A DNA stretch of 64,000 nt from Kitasatospora sp. NA04385 (GTDB taxonomy: Bacteria; Actinomycetota; Actinomycetes; Streptomycetales; Streptomycetaceae). The notes beneath the pieces are model-generated. The model did no database searches and had not been told where the DNA came from. It worked only from the letters and a program-made list of their open reading frames with translations. Of this stretch, positions 7,900 through 16,326 are shown piece after piece. The position numbers were made by a program, and so were the translations under genes. The stretch lies in the NCBI RefSeq assembly GCF_013364235.1, contig NZ_CP054919.1:763570-827569 (forward strand). Direction: 5' to 3'. Position 1 is the first letter of the stretch; each line of letters opens with the position of its first letter.

Positions 7900-8556
7900 T
7901 CAGCGCGCGGTGCGGATGGCGTAGTTGAAGTCGGCGTGGCCGTAGTGGCGCATCAGGCGCAGCCAGAACGGCATCAGCATCTCCAGGGCGCGGGCGGCGT
8001 CGATGCCGCCGAGGTCGAGGACGTCCTCGGCGGGCCAGCCGAACTCGCCGAGCAGGGCGGTGACCCGGGCCTTGGCGTCGGCGTCCTCGCCGGCCACGAA
8101 CAGCTGGTGCGGCCCGGGGATGCGGCCGGGGTCGACCATGACCTCGCAGTTGACGGTGTTGAGCGCCTTGACGACCTTGGTGTCGGGCAGGGCGCGCTGG
8201 AGGCGCTCGCCGACGCTGTCGTCGTTGACCGGGTCGAGGGTGACCTCGCCGGTCGGGGAGAACACCAGCGGGTTGGACACGTCCAGCAGGATCTTGCCGG
8301 CCAGGTTCTCCGCCCCGGCGAGTTCGACCGCGGCGAGCGCGACGGTGCCGCCGGTGGCGTTGATGACGAGGTCGCCGAAGGCGGCGGCCTCCGCGAACGT
8401 CCCCGGGTGGGCGAGGGGGCCGGAGCGCTCCGCCCAGTCCTCCGCCGCGGCGTTGCCCTTGCTGCGCGAGCCGAGGGTGACCTCGTGGCCCAGGGCGACC
8501 AGCTTGCCGCCCAGGGTCTGCCCGACCGTTCCGGTGCCGATGATTCCGATCCGCAT
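7900..8556 (-). CDS. NADPH-dependent F420 reductase-like oxidoreductase
   Basis: The 218-residue protein begins M-R-I-G-I-I-G-T-G-T-V-G-Q-T-L, a Rossmann GxGxxG for NADP binding, followed by L-G-S-R-S-K at the second strand, typical of proteins in the NADP oxidoreductase/F420-dependent NADP reductase family (PF03807). These either exchange hydride between F420H2 and NADP or act as general NAD(P)-binding reductases. The C-terminal half contains V-V-K-A-L-N-T-V and L-F-V-A-G-E-D-A-D, both usual in the family. It lies between the Rieske oxygenase and the PIG-L gene, so it may supply electrons, though this is inference. Confidence 0.8.
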   Translation of the reverse strand: MRIGIIGTGTVGQTLGGKLVALGHEVTLGSRSKGNAAAEDWAERSGPLAHPGTFAEAAAFGDLVINATGGTVALAAVELAGAENLAGKILLDVSNPLVFSPTGEVTLDPVNDDSVGERLQRALPDTKVVKALNTVNCEVMVDPGRIPGPHQLFVAGEDADAKARVTALLGEFGWPAEDVLDLGGIDAARALEMLMPFWLRLMRHYGHADFNYAIRTAR

Positions 8557-8626
8557 CCGCCTGCTCCGTCCCCACGTCAGATCGATGATTCGAACGCACC
8601 CTACAAGAGCGCGCCCTGACGAGTGA

Positions 8627-9724
8627 TCAACTCAGCGGTTCCGCCGCCTTCTCCCGTTCCTGGCGGGCCGCCGCCGGCTCCAGCGGGACGCCGTTGCGGC
8701 GCAGCACCTCGCGGACGTCGAGGATGAGCGGGAACACCTCGTGGTTGCGGTCCCCGCCCTGTTCGTCCCAGGCCCGCTGCTCCGCCTCGACGGCCGTCCG
8801 GTCCTGGGCGAAGACGCGTTCGGTGAAGCGGCGGATCAGCGGCCAGGCGAGGTGCAGCGCCCCGGGGAACGCCGGTTTCGCGATCATCAGCAGGCCGTAG
8901 GCGTGGTTGACCCGCTGCTCGGCGTCCTCCGGGACGTAGGCGGCCCAGAGCGAGAACGCCGGGAGGCCGGTGCTCTCGGGGACGTCGTGCAGGGTCTGGT
9001 AGGGGTACTCGGTGCGGATGGTGATGACGTCGGCGGAGTTCCGGCCGCCGATGCCCTCCGCCGAGAGTAGTCCCGCGCCGCGGTCCTTCCGGCCCCCGGC
9101 GGGGACGAACCGGTACCGGGCCTCGACGTGCCGCGGGCCGCTGTCGTACCCGAGCAGCTCGGGCCGGATCATCCCGAGGACGCTGCGGTGCAGGAACTGG
9201 TGGTTCATGTCGAGCAGGTTCTCGTGCATGAACGAGTAGTGGCACCGCACGGTGCGGGAGAAGGTCATCGTCCGGTGCGTGGGCGCGTGGTACTCAGGCA
9301 GGTGCGGGAACGGGGCCGCCTCGGCCAGCGCCGGGTCGCCGGGGAAGACGAACACCAGGCCGTACCGCTCGCGGACGGGGTAGGAGCGGACGCCGCGCGG
9401 CGGCCGTTCGCAGCCCTTGGGCAGGTAGGGGATCTGCGAGATGCGGCCGTCGCCCCGGTACGCCCAGGCGTGGTAGCAGCAGCGCAGGACGTCGCCCTCG
9501 ACCACGCCCATGCTCAGCGGCACCTGGCGGTGCGCGCAGCGGTCCTCCAGCGCGTGGACGGTGCCGCTGCCGCCCCGGTACAGGGCGATCCGCTGACCGG
9601 CGAAGACGGCGGCGAAGGTGCGGCCCCGCCGCACCTGGCGGGAGGTCGCCACCGGGTACCAGTGGTCGGGGGCGATGCCGATCCGGCGGAGGTCGGGGGT
9701 CGGACCGGTCAGGGCCTCGCTCAT
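8627..9724 (-). CDS. Rieske [2Fe-2S] non-haem iron oxygenase, large subunit type
   Basis: The 365-residue protein carries a Rieske cluster motif C63-x-H65-x16-C82-x2-H85 and the mononuclear iron motif in H-E-N-L-L-D-M-N-H-Q-F-L-H (about residue 150). This is the pattern of vanillate demethylase, phthalate and ketosteroid-type oxygenases, which hydroxylate or demethylate aromatic or cyclic substrates and need a separate reductase. ATG 9724 follows a GAGGGAG ribosome site; an upstream in-frame extension lacks one. The neighbouring NADP oxidoreductase is not an obvious iron-sulfur reductase, so the electron donor is unclear. Confidence 0.87.
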   Translation of the reverse strand: MSEALTGPTPDLRRIGIAPDHWYPVATSRQVRRGRTFAAVFAGQRIALYRGGSGTVHALEDRCAHRQVPLSMGVVEGDVLRCCYHAWAYRGDGRISQIPYLPKGCERPPRGVRSYPVRERYGLVFVFPGDPALAEAAPFPHLPEYHAPTHRTMTFSRTVRCHYSFMHENLLDMNHQFLHRSVLGMIRPELLGYDSGPRHVEARYRFVPAGGRKDRGAGLLSAEGIGGRNSADVITIRTEYPYQTLHDVPESTGLPAFSLWAAYVPEDAEQRVNHAYGLLMIAKPAFPGALHLAWPLIRRFTERVFAQDRTAVEAEQRAWDEQGGDRNHEVFPLILDVREVLRRNGVPLEPAAARQEREKAAEPLS

Positions 9725-9836
9725 GGGGGTGCTCCCTCGGGCTGGGGCGGCAGGGCTCTCCCCCACCGTCGCCGCGAGGGCCCGGGTCGGCAACCGCGAC
9801 GGCTGCCGACCCGGGCCCGGGGCCCGCGGGGGGTGG

Positions 9837-11312
9837 TTAGGCGGGGTGTTCTTCGGTGGTGTGGGAGTCGGTGAGGGTGAGTGCGCCGAGTGCGGTGATG
9901 AGGCCGACGGCGGCGGCGAGGATGGTGTAGGTGATGCGTTCGCCGTGGAAGAAGGAGGTGGTGAGGGTGTGGTCCCAGGTGCCGGCGGGCAGTTGGGTGG
10001 TGACGAGGGCGGCGATGAGGGTGCCGACGACGGCGGTGCCGATGCTGCTGCCGATTTCCTGGGCGGTGTCGTTGAGGGCGGTGCCGATGGAGGTGCGGTT
10101 GTCGGGCATCTTCTCGACCAGGGCGATGGCGCAGATGGTCATGACGGTGCGCAGGCCGATGGTCATCACGACCATGGAGGCGGCGATGGCGGGGTAGCCG
10201 TGGTAGACGCCCCAGGCGAGGCCGGCCAGGGCGGTGGCCAGGCAGGCGGCGCCGACCAGGCAGGCGATGCGGTGGCCGTGGCGCTTGGCGAGCCATTCGG
10301 ACAGCGGGGTGGCGGCGAGCATGGTGACGATGATGGGGAGGTTGGCGAGGCCGGCTTTGACGGGGCTCCAGCCGTAGGCGTACTGGAAGTGCAGGATCAG
10401 GCCGAACATGACGGCGGCCATGGCGATGGCGGTGCCCATCTGGGCGATGGCGGCGCCGCGGACGGTGCCGTTGGTGAAGAGTTTCAGGTCGAGCATGGGG
10501 GCGCTGGTGCGGCGCTCGTGCCGGATGAAGGCGAGGGCGGCGGTGAGGGCGCCCAGGACGGAGGCGAGGGTGGCGGGGGAGGTCCAGCCGTGGTCGACGC
10601 CGCTGGTGAGGCTGTAGCAGGCCAGGCCGATGGCGGCGACGCTGAGGGCGGCGCCGGGCAGGTCGAGGCGGTCGCGGGTGAGGTCTTCGGGGCGGTCGGC
10701 GGGGACGCCCAGGCGTACGCCGATGGCGGCGATCAGGGCGATGGGGGCGTTGACGAGCAGCAGCCACTGCCATGCGACGTGGGCGAGGGCGGTGCCGCCG
10801 AGTAGCGGGCCCAGGACGAAGCCGGACATGCCGACGACGATCATGACGGTCATGGCGCGCATGCGCAGGGCGGCGTCGTCGAAGAGGCGGAAGACGAGGG
10901 AGTTGGTGATGGGGGCCATGGCGGCGGCGGCGATGCCGAGGCCGGCGCGCAGGGCGATGAGCTGTCCGGTGCCGGTGACCAGGGCGACGGCGAGGCTGAG
11001 CAGGCCGAATGCGGCCAGGCCGGTGAGCAGGACGCGGCGGCGGCCGAGGCGGTCGGCCATCGAGCCGGCGGTCAGCAGCAGGCCGCCGAAGGTCAGCGAG
11101 TAGGCGCCGGTGACCCACTGCAGTGCGGTGGTGCCGCTGCCCAGGTCGCGGCCGATGGTGGGCAGGGCGATGGACAGCAGCGTGTTGTCGACCATCTCGA
11201 CGAAGAAGGCCAGGCAGAGCGCGGCCATCGGGATCCACGCCGCACGCAGCGACGGATAGGTGCGCGGCGCCGCGGCAGCGGCGGCGGGAGTGGTGGTCTC
11301 GGTGCCGGTCAT
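9837..11312 (-). CDS. DHA2/EmrB-type MFS drug transporter
   Basis: The 491-residue protein has about 14 hydrophobic helices and the DHA2 signatures: F-F-V-E-M-V-D-N-T-L-L-S-I-A-L-P in helix 1, L-Q-W-V-T-G-A-Y at helix 2, and G-S-M-A-D-R-L-G-R-R-R in the loop between helices 2 and 3 (motif A). It should export small toxic molecules using the proton gradient. A GAGAGGAGG ribosome site precedes ATG 11312. It is divergent from a TetR gene with two overlapping palindromes between them, the standard arrangement for an inducible efflux pump. Confidence 0.92.
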   Translation of the reverse strand: MTGTETTTPAAAAAAPRTYPSLRAAWIPMAALCLAFFVEMVDNTLLSIALPTIGRDLGSGTTALQWVTGAYSLTFGGLLLTAGSMADRLGRRRVLLTGLAAFGLLSLAVALVTGTGQLIALRAGLGIAAAAMAPITNSLVFRLFDDAALRMRAMTVMIVVGMSGFVLGPLLGGTALAHVAWQWLLLVNAPIALIAAIGVRLGVPADRPEDLTRDRLDLPGAALSVAAIGLACYSLTSGVDHGWTSPATLASVLGALTAALAFIRHERRTSAPMLDLKLFTNGTVRGAAIAQMGTAIAMAAVMFGLILHFQYAYGWSPVKAGLANLPIIVTMLAATPLSEWLAKRHGHRIACLVGAACLATALAGLAWGVYHGYPAIAASMVVMTIGLRTVMTICAIALVEKMPDNRTSIGTALNDTAQEIGSSIGTAVVGTLIAALVTTQLPAGTWDHTLTTSFFHGERITYTILAAAVGLITALGALTLTDSHTTEEHPA

Positions 11313-11342
11313 AGCGGCCTCCTCTCGGGACGGGTGTCACAT

Positions 11343-11379
11343 TATCGAACTCGGTTCGATACTAGAACCACGTTCGATA
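11343..11379. promoter_or_regulatory. Tandem TetR operator between divergent MFS and TetR genes
   Basis: Positions 11343-11361 form a perfect palindrome, TATCGAAC-TCG-GTTCGATA. A second site, 11361-11379, keeps the right arm GTTCGATA exactly and a degenerate left arm, sharing one base with the first. GATAAT-like -10 elements face both ways at the outer edges, so bound repressor would block both promoters. Confidence 0.82.
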
Positions 11380-11398
11380 ATCTGGCAAATGTGGTTGG

Positions 11399-12169
11399 AT
11401 GAAGGGCATGACACCTCCGCGCCAGCGCCCCGCCGACCGCACGTCCCGGGAACGCCGGCGCGCCTCGCACTCCATCGAGGCCGTCCTCGGCGCCGCGGTG
11501 GAACTGCTGGACGAGGCGGGTGAGCCCGCCCTGACCATCCGGGGCCTGGCGAGTCGGCTCGGCACCGGCGTCGGCAGCGTCTACTGGTACGTGTCGGGCC
11601 GGGACGACCTGCTGGACCGCGCCGTCGACCACGTGCTCGGCGGGGTACTGGCCGAGACCGCGAAGCTCACCGGCACCGGCGACCCGATCGAGGACCTGCG
11701 GACGATGGCCGTGATGCTGTTCGACGCGATCGTGGACCGCCCGTGGCTGGGCTCGCGCTTCATGCGCCACATCGACGCCCCGGGCAACTCGCTGCAGCTC
11801 TACGAGGAGCTGGGGCGCCCCACCCTCCGGCTGGACCTCACCCCCCTGCAGCGCTTCCACGCCGTCTCGGCCGTCGTCGGAACGGTGGTCAGCAACGCCG
11901 CCGACCTCGGGCAGGAGCCGCCGGACGAGGTGGCCGACGGCATGATGAACCGCGACGAGTTCTTCAACCGCTACGCCGAGACCTGGCGCTCGCTCGATGA
12001 CGCCGCGTACCCCTTCCTGCACGAGATCGTCGACGTGTTCGAGGACCACGACGACAAGGAGCAGTTCCTCGCCGCCCTCGACCTGACCCTGGCCGGCCTG
12101 CGGCAGCTGGCCGGCCACCCCCCGGCGGACGGCTCCCCGGCGGACGGCTCCCCGGCGGCGGGCGCCTGA
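11399..12169 (+). CDS. TetR/AcrR-family repressor of the divergent MFS pump
   Basis: The 256-residue protein has the TetR helix-turn-helix at about residues 40-70 (L-T-I-R-G-L-A-S-R-L-G then G-S-V-Y-W-Y-V-S-G-R-D-D-L-L-D) and a TetR_C-type ligand domain resembling tetracycline-repressor relatives. The C-terminus ends in a duplicated P-A-D-G-S. ATG 11399 or 11408 could start it; neither has a strong ribosome site, and the -10-like GATAAT at 11376-11381 means the leader is very short. Position and operator imply that it represses itself and the pump at 9837-11312 and responds to a pump substrate. Confidence 0.87.
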   Translation: MKGMTPPRQRPADRTSRERRRASHSIEAVLGAAVELLDEAGEPALTIRGLASRLGTGVGSVYWYVSGRDDLLDRAVDHVLGGVLAETAKLTGTGDPIEDLRTMAVMLFDAIVDRPWLGSRFMRHIDAPGNSLQLYEELGRPTLRLDLTPLQRFHAVSAVVGTVVSNAADLGQEPPDEVADGMMNRDEFFNRYAETWRSLDDAAYPFLHEIVDVFEDHDDKEQFLAALDLTLAGLRQLAGHPPADGSPADGSPAAGA

Positions 12170-12192
12170 CGGAGGGCGCCCGACGGCGCGCG

Positions 12193-12654
12193 CTACCCCC
12201 GCCCGCCCCCGGCGCGCAGGCGCAGCAGCAGCTCGTGCAGGGTGGCGCGCTCGGCGGGGGTGAGCGGGGCGAGGACCGCGTCCTGGACGGCGCGGGCCTC
12301 GGCCTGGAGTTCGGCGAGGCGGGTGCGGCCGGCGCCGGTGAGGGTGAGGGTGAGGCGGCGGCGGTCGTCCGGGTCGCGGGTGCGGTCGATCCAGCCACGG
12401 GCGGCGAGCAGGTCGGCGGCCTTGGCCAGGTCGCTGGGGTCCAGCCGCAGGCGGGTGGCGAGTTCGCGCTGGGTGTGCGGGCCGAGGTCGGCGAGGGCGG
12501 CGAGGGCCGCGTGGTGGTACAGGCGCAGCCCGTCGGCGGCCAGGCGTTCGGCGAGGCAAGTGCGGGCGTCCTTGCCGGTGCGGGAGAGCAGGTAGATCGT
12601 CAGTTCGCTGAGCGAGGGCGGGGGTTCGGCGGGATCGGTCATGGAGTCAATCAT
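12193..12654 (-). CDS. MarR-family transcriptional regulator
   Basis: The 153-residue protein has the MarR winged helix: H-T-Q-R-E-L-A-T-R-L-R-L-D-P-S-D-L-A-K as helix-turn-helix and the wing D-R-T-R-D-P-D-D-R-R-R-L-T-L-T-L-T. MarR dimers repress divergent genes and release DNA on binding phenolics or oxidation. Two starts are possible (12654 and 12642). It is divergent from the VOC protein at 12703 with a perfect 22-bp palindrome in the 48-bp gap, so autoregulation plus control of the VOC gene is likely. Confidence 0.87.
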   Translation of the reverse strand: MIDSMTDPAEPPPSLSELTIYLLSRTGKDARTCLAERLAADGLRLYHHAALAALADLGPHTQRELATRLRLDPSDLAKAADLLAARGWIDRTRDPDDRRRLTLTLTGAGRTRLAELQAEARAVQDAVLAPLTPAERATLHELLLRLRAGGGRG

Positions 12655-12666
12655 AGGTTCACCCCT

Positions 12667-12688
12667 ATAGTGGGTCCATACCCACTAT
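12667..12688. promoter_or_regulatory. MarR operator palindrome
   Basis: Arms ATAGTGGGT (12667-12675) and ACCCACTAT (12680-12688) are exact inverse complements around a 4-nt spacer. The site sits midway between the MarR start and the VOC start and overlaps TATAG/ACTAT elements that could act as -10 boxes in both directions. It is a probable binding site for the adjacent MarR protein. Confidence 0.8.
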
Positions 12689-12702
12689 TTCGGAGGTACC
12701 CC

Positions 12703-13092
12703 GTGGACGCGCTGCACCCCCGCCTGCTGGTCGCCGACTTCCCCGCCTGCTTCGCCTTCTACGACGCCGTCCTGCCGCCGCTGCTCGGCGCCCACCGCGT
12801 CCAGGGCGCCGAGTGGGGCCCGTACGCGCACTGGGACGTCGGCGAGCAGGCCGTGCTGGTGCTGTTCGACCGCGCCGCGATGGCCGGCGCCCTGGGCGAG
12901 GAGCCGCCCGCGCCCCGGGGCGACATGTTCGTCTGCCGGGTCGCGGACGTGGACGCCGCGTACGCGCTGGCCCTGCGCAGCGGCGGGACGGCGGTGCTGC
13001 CGCCCGCCGACCGGCCGGAGTGGGGCGCCACGGTGCGCACCGCCCACCTGCGCGACCCGGAGGGCCGGCTGATCGAGTTCCAGTCGTACTGA
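12703..13092 (+). CDS. VOC (glyoxalase/bleomycin-resistance fold) protein
   Basis: The 129-residue protein has the paired beta-alpha-beta-beta-beta modules of the VOC superfamily: P-R-L-L-V-A-D-F-P-A-C-F-A-F-Y at the start, a central V-A-D-V-D-A-A-Y, and the terminal L-R-D-P-E-G-R-L-I-E-F. Such proteins are small metal-dependent lyases, dioxygenases or binding proteins; the reaction cannot be assigned. GTG 12703 follows GGAGGT with a 5-nt gap. It is paired with the divergent MarR regulator, which suggests a role in responding to a toxic compound. Confidence 0.82.
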   Translation: MDALHPRLLVADFPACFAFYDAVLPPLLGAHRVQGAEWGPYAHWDVGEQAVLVLFDRAAMAGALGEEPPAPRGDMFVCRVADVDAAYALALRSGGTAVLPPADRPEWGATVRTAHLRDPEGRLIEFQSY

Positions 13093-13119
13093 CGGGCCGT
13101 CGGCTCGTACGCTTGCCGG

Positions 13120-13760
13120 ATGTGCTGGAGTGCCGAGGCCGACCTGGCCGCCGGGGCCGCCGTGGCGGCGGTGGGCGTCGGCGCGGTGCTGCGCGCCGGG
13201 TGTCGCGGCGGCTGCCGCTGGCCGCGCTGCCGCTGCTGCTGGGCGCGCACCAGCTGGTGGAGGCGGGCGTGTGGGCGGGCTGGGCCTGGGCCCGGACGGT
13301 GTGGGCGGTGGTCGCGCTGCCGCTGCTGCCGCTGTACGTCCCGGCGGCGGTGTGGTGCGCGACCCGCCGCCGCGCCGCCGGGTGGTTCACCCTGCTGGGC
13401 GCGGCCGTCGCCGTCCCGCTGGCGCTCGCGGTGGCCCGGCGCCCGGTGGCGGCGCACGTGCACGGCCACACCCTGGGCTACGCGGTCGGCGTCCCGGCGC
13501 CCGGGCTGCTGCTGGCCGGGTACCTGGCGGCGGTGCTGGGCGCGCTGCTGTGCTCGGGCGACCGCCGGCTGCGGCTGCTGGGGTGGATCACCGGGCTGGG
13601 CGCGCTGCTGTGCGGCCTGCTGTGGCGGCTGGCGTTCGTCTCCACCTGGTGCGCGCTGGCCGCGCTCGCCTCGGTGCTGCTCTACCGCTGGGCGGACGTC
13701 AACTCGTCGATGAGCGCCAGGACTTCGGCCACCGAGCCGCCCGGGTCGGGCACCGGGTAG
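13120..13760 (+). pseudogene. DUF6629-like membrane protein gene with a frameshift
   Basis: The gene opens with M-C-W-S-A-E-A-D-L-A-A-G-A-A-V-A, the usual start of DUF6629 membrane proteins. At about 13190-13205 the reading must slip back one base to continue with R-R-L-P-L-A-A-L-P-L-L-L-G-A-H-Q-L-V-E-A, the next conserved block, and a run of five or six membrane helices to 13760. A single missing base in a GCGCGCC tract explains it. It may be a true mutation or a sequence error. The 3' end overlaps the convergent HxlR-peroxiredoxin gene by 79 bp. Function of the family is unknown. Confidence 0.65.
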
Positions 13761-14581
13761 AGCACCGCGCGCACGGTGCGGGCGCCGTCCACCACCAGGG
13801 TGAGCCGCTTGAGCCGCTCGGCGCCGCCGGCCCGGAAGGTGGGCAGCCGCAGCGCGCCGGTCAGCCGCAGCGCGGCGTCCGAGAGCAGCGGGAACGGGAT
13901 GGACTGGTGGGCGGCGAACGCGGCCTGCTGGTCGGGGCGCTGGGTGGAGACGCCGTGCACGGTGGCACCGCGCTCGGTGAAGGCGTCCGACCGGTCCCGG
14001 TAGGTGCAGGATTCGAGCGTGCAGCCGACGGTGCCGGGGATGTCGCCCCAGCCGGGCGGGTAGCCCTGGGTGCCGGGGGCGTACGCGCCGGGGAAGCAGT
14101 ACAGCACCGTCCAGGGGGTGCGGCCGACCGGGTCGGTGAGCGGCGGGCGGGCGCTCTCGGAGGCGGCGGGCAGGGCGAGTTCGGGGACGCGGGTGCCGAC
14201 CAGGGCGTGCACCCGGCGGGTCTCGGCGGAGTCGGGGTCGGCGGTGGCGGTGAGCGTGCCGTCGCCGAGCAGGTGGCGGCCGCCCCAGTCCTGGAGGGCG
14301 ACCAGCACGGGCAGCAGCCCCCAGCCCTTGTCGGTCAAGTGGTAGGCGTAGCGCGGCGGGTGGGCGTGGTAGAGGCGCTTCTCGACCACGCCGTCCTCGA
14401 CCAGGGCGCGCAGCCGGGCGGTGAGCACCTTGCGGCTGATGCCGAGCGACTCGTGCAGGGCGTCGAACTGGTGGGTGCCGCCCGCGAGGTCGCGCACCAG
14501 CAGCAGGGTCCACCAGTCGCCGACCACGGACAGCGCCTGGGCGATGGAGCAGTCGGTGTCGCCGACGTCGGTGTAGCGCAT
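13682..14581 (-). CDS. HxlR-type regulator fused to a PrxQ-like peroxiredoxin
   Basis: The 299-residue protein has two parts. Residues 1-105 are an HxlR winged helix, with an N-terminal cysteine (C11 in D-C-S-I-A-Q-A-L), G-D-W-W-T-L-L-L-V-R-D and F-D-A-L-H-E-S-L-G-I-S-R-K-V-L. Residues about 130-299 look like a thioredoxin-fold peroxiredoxin with G-C187-T-L-E-S-C192, close to the resolving/peroxidatic pair of PrxQ/BCP, and a predicted substrate strand W-T-V-L-Y-C-F-P-G-A-Y-A-P-G. The fusion suggests peroxide sensing through a catalytic cysteine coupled to DNA binding. It is divergent from an MFS exporter with a perfect 25-bp palindrome between them. Confidence 0.83.
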   Translation of the reverse strand: MRYTDVGDTDCSIAQALSVVGDWWTLLLVRDLAGGTHQFDALHESLGISRKVLTARLRALVEDGVVEKRLYHAHPPRYAYHLTDKGWGLLPVLVALQDWGGRHLLGDGTLTATADPDSAETRRVHALVGTRVPELALPAASESARPPLTDPVGRTPWTVLYCFPGAYAPGTQGYPPGWGDIPGTVGCTLESCTYRDRSDAFTERGATVHGVSTQRPDQQAAFAAHQSIPFPLLSDAALRLTGALRLPTFRAGGAERLKRLTLVVDGARTVRAVLYPVPDPGGSVAEVLALIDELTSAQR

Positions 14582-14618
14582 GGCACCACCTTGCCACTGC
14601 CGCGTCCGCACCGCCTAT

Positions 14619-14643
14619 AGTGAGTTCCCCAAGGGAACTCACT
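14619..14643. promoter_or_regulatory. 25-bp perfect palindrome, probable HxlR operator
   Basis: Arms AGTGAGTTCCC (14619-14629) and GGGAACTCACT (14633-14643) are exact inverse complements around CAA. The site lies in the 86-bp gap between the HxlR-peroxiredoxin fusion and the MFS gene, next to a CTATAGT element that could be a -10 box. It probably controls both genes. Confidence 0.85.
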
Positions 14644-14667
14644 GCCTGCCACCAGGGGGAACGCCAC

Positions 14668-15942
14668 ATGAGCACCACCAGCACCGACCGCACCGACCAA
14701 CCACTGCGGGCCCCCGCCGACGGCGCGGCCGCCGCGTTCTGGCGCTACTGGGCGGCCACCACCGTCAGCGGGCTCGGCGACGCCGTCACCGCGATCGCCC
14801 TGCCGCTGACCGCCGTCTCGGTGCTGCACGCGAGCGGCTTCCAGGTCGGCCTGGTCACCGCCGCCGGGTACGTGGCCTGGCTGGTGATCGGCCTGCCCGC
14901 CGGCGTCCTGGTGCAGCGCCTGCCGCTGCGCGGCACCCAGATCGCGATGGACCTGCTGCGCGCCGCCGCCATCGCCTCCGTCCCGCTGGCCGCCGCGTTC
15001 GGCGTGCTCGGCCTGCCGCACCTGGTGGCGGCGGCGCTGCTGGTCAGCTTCGCGAGCGTGGTCTTCGACGTCGGCAACTCGACCTTCCTGCCCGCCGTGG
15101 TGCCGCCCGAGCAGCTCACCGCCCGCAACAGCCTGACCTCCGCCACCCACGCGGTGAACCAGCTCGCCGGGCCCTCGATCGGCGGCCTGCTGGTCCAGTT
15201 GCTGAGCGCCGCGACGGCCCTGGTGACCGACGCGGTGAGCTTCCTGTGCTCGGCCGCGCTGCTGCGCACCCTGCCCCGGGCCGCCGTCGAGCGCCCCGCG
15301 CCCGCCGCCGACCGGCCGTCCTTCGGCGCGCAGATCCGCGAGGGCTGGCGCTACGCGACCCGGCACCCGGTGGTGGGCCCCTGCCTGGCCGGGGCGACCT
15401 GCGTGAACTTCGTCTGCGGCGCGCTGATGGCCGTGGTCCCGCTGTTCCTGGTGCGCACCCTGCACGCCCCGGCCGGGCTGGTCGGCGTGCTGATGGCCGC
15501 CGAGGGCGCCGGCAGCCTGCTCGGCGCGGCGCTCACCCCCCGGCTGGCCGCCCGCTTCGGCACCGCCCGCACCCTGGTGTGCGGCTCGCTGTTCGGTGTG
15601 GCGGCCGCGCCGCTGATGCCGCTCGCCCCGGGCGGGGCGGGCCTGCTGCTGTTCGCGCTCGGCAACGCCGGGTTCGGCGCCTCCGTGGTGGTGCTCAGCA
15701 TCCTGACCCGCACCCACCGGCAGCGCACCGTGCCCGCCGCGCTGCTGCCCCGGGTGATGGCCACCGTCCGGTTCGTCTCCTGGGGCGCCATCCCGGTCGG
15801 CGCGCTGGCCGCGGGCGGCGCCGCCTCGCTCTGGGGCGCCCGCACCGCACTGGCCCTGGCCTGCGCGCTGACGGTGCTCTCCCCCGTCGTCCTGCTCTCC
15901 TCCCGGCTGCGCGGGGCCCGCGACCTGACCGATGTCGGCTGA
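14668..15942 (+). CDS. MFS transporter (enterobactin-exporter-like MFS_3 group)
   Basis: The 424-residue protein has about 12 hydrophobic helices. F-W-R-Y-W-A-A-T-T-V-S-G-L-G-D-A begins helix 1, and N-S-T-F-L-P-A-V-V-P-P-E-Q-L-T-A-R-N-S-L is the typical loop of the MFS_3 exporters, which include macrolide and siderophore exporters. ATG 14668 follows AGGGGGAA. Its promoter lies in the operator region shared with the HxlR-peroxiredoxin regulator, so export of an oxidising or redox-active compound is a reasonable inference, but the substrate is not shown by the sequence. Confidence 0.88.
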   Translation: MSTTSTDRTDQPLRAPADGAAAAFWRYWAATTVSGLGDAVTAIALPLTAVSVLHASGFQVGLVTAAGYVAWLVIGLPAGVLVQRLPLRGTQIAMDLLRAAAIASVPLAAAFGVLGLPHLVAAALLVSFASVVFDVGNSTFLPAVVPPEQLTARNSLTSATHAVNQLAGPSIGGLLVQLLSAATALVTDAVSFLCSAALLRTLPRAAVERPAPAADRPSFGAQIREGWRYATRHPVVGPCLAGATCVNFVCGALMAVVPLFLVRTLHAPAGLVGVLMAAEGAGSLLGAALTPRLAARFGTARTLVCGSLFGVAAAPLMPLAPGGAGLLLFALGNAGFGASVVVLSILTRTHRQRTVPAALLPRVMATVRFVSWGAIPVGALAAGGAASLWGARTALALACALTVLSPVVLLSSRLRGARDLTDVG

Positions 15943-16042
15943 ACCCTCCCGCTGCGGGTGCAAAGCTCCGTTCGTGCTCGTACCGTCGAAAGGGGGGCGT
16001 CACCCGAACGGGCGATGAAATCCAGACGAGGAGGCACACCTG

Positions 16043-16252
16043 ATGCTTACTCAGTTCCGGACCGAAACGGCGCCGCGGTCACGCACGGCGACGTCGACCG
16101 AGGCCGCCGCCTTGGCGAGCCTGATGCTGGAGGACGAGGCCGCCGTGTCCGACGCGCCCACGTACTCGCCCGAGGCCGTGGGAGCCGGGCTCCTGGTGCT
16201 GGGGCTGCTGCTCTCGCCGAAGCCCCCGAAGGAGACCAAGCCGACCCGGTGA
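16043..16252 (+). CDS. 69-residue peptide with hydrophobic C-terminal segment, first gene of an operon
   Basis: The product has a polar, Thr/Ser/Arg-rich N-terminal half, the stretch L-A-S-L-M-L-E-D-E-A-A-V, then a short hydrophobic helix (A-V-G-A-G-L-L-V-L-G-L-L-L) and a proline/lysine tail ending P-K-E-T-K-P-T-R. A GAGGAGG ribosome site at 16028-16034 makes translation likely. I do not recognise the family. A small, two-part peptide at the head of an operon of unknown enzymes is the layout of a ribosomal peptide precursor or a small membrane peptide, and either reading is inference. Confidence 0.65.
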   Translation: MLTQFRTETAPRSRTATSTEAAALASLMLEDEAAVSDAPTYSPEAVGAGLLVLGLLLSPKPPKETKPTR

Positions 16253-16326
16253 CCGGGAAGGCCCGACGACCGGGCCGGTCCGCCCGCGCGGACCGGCCCG
16301 GCCCCGTACCGGGAGGAGCCCCCGCC

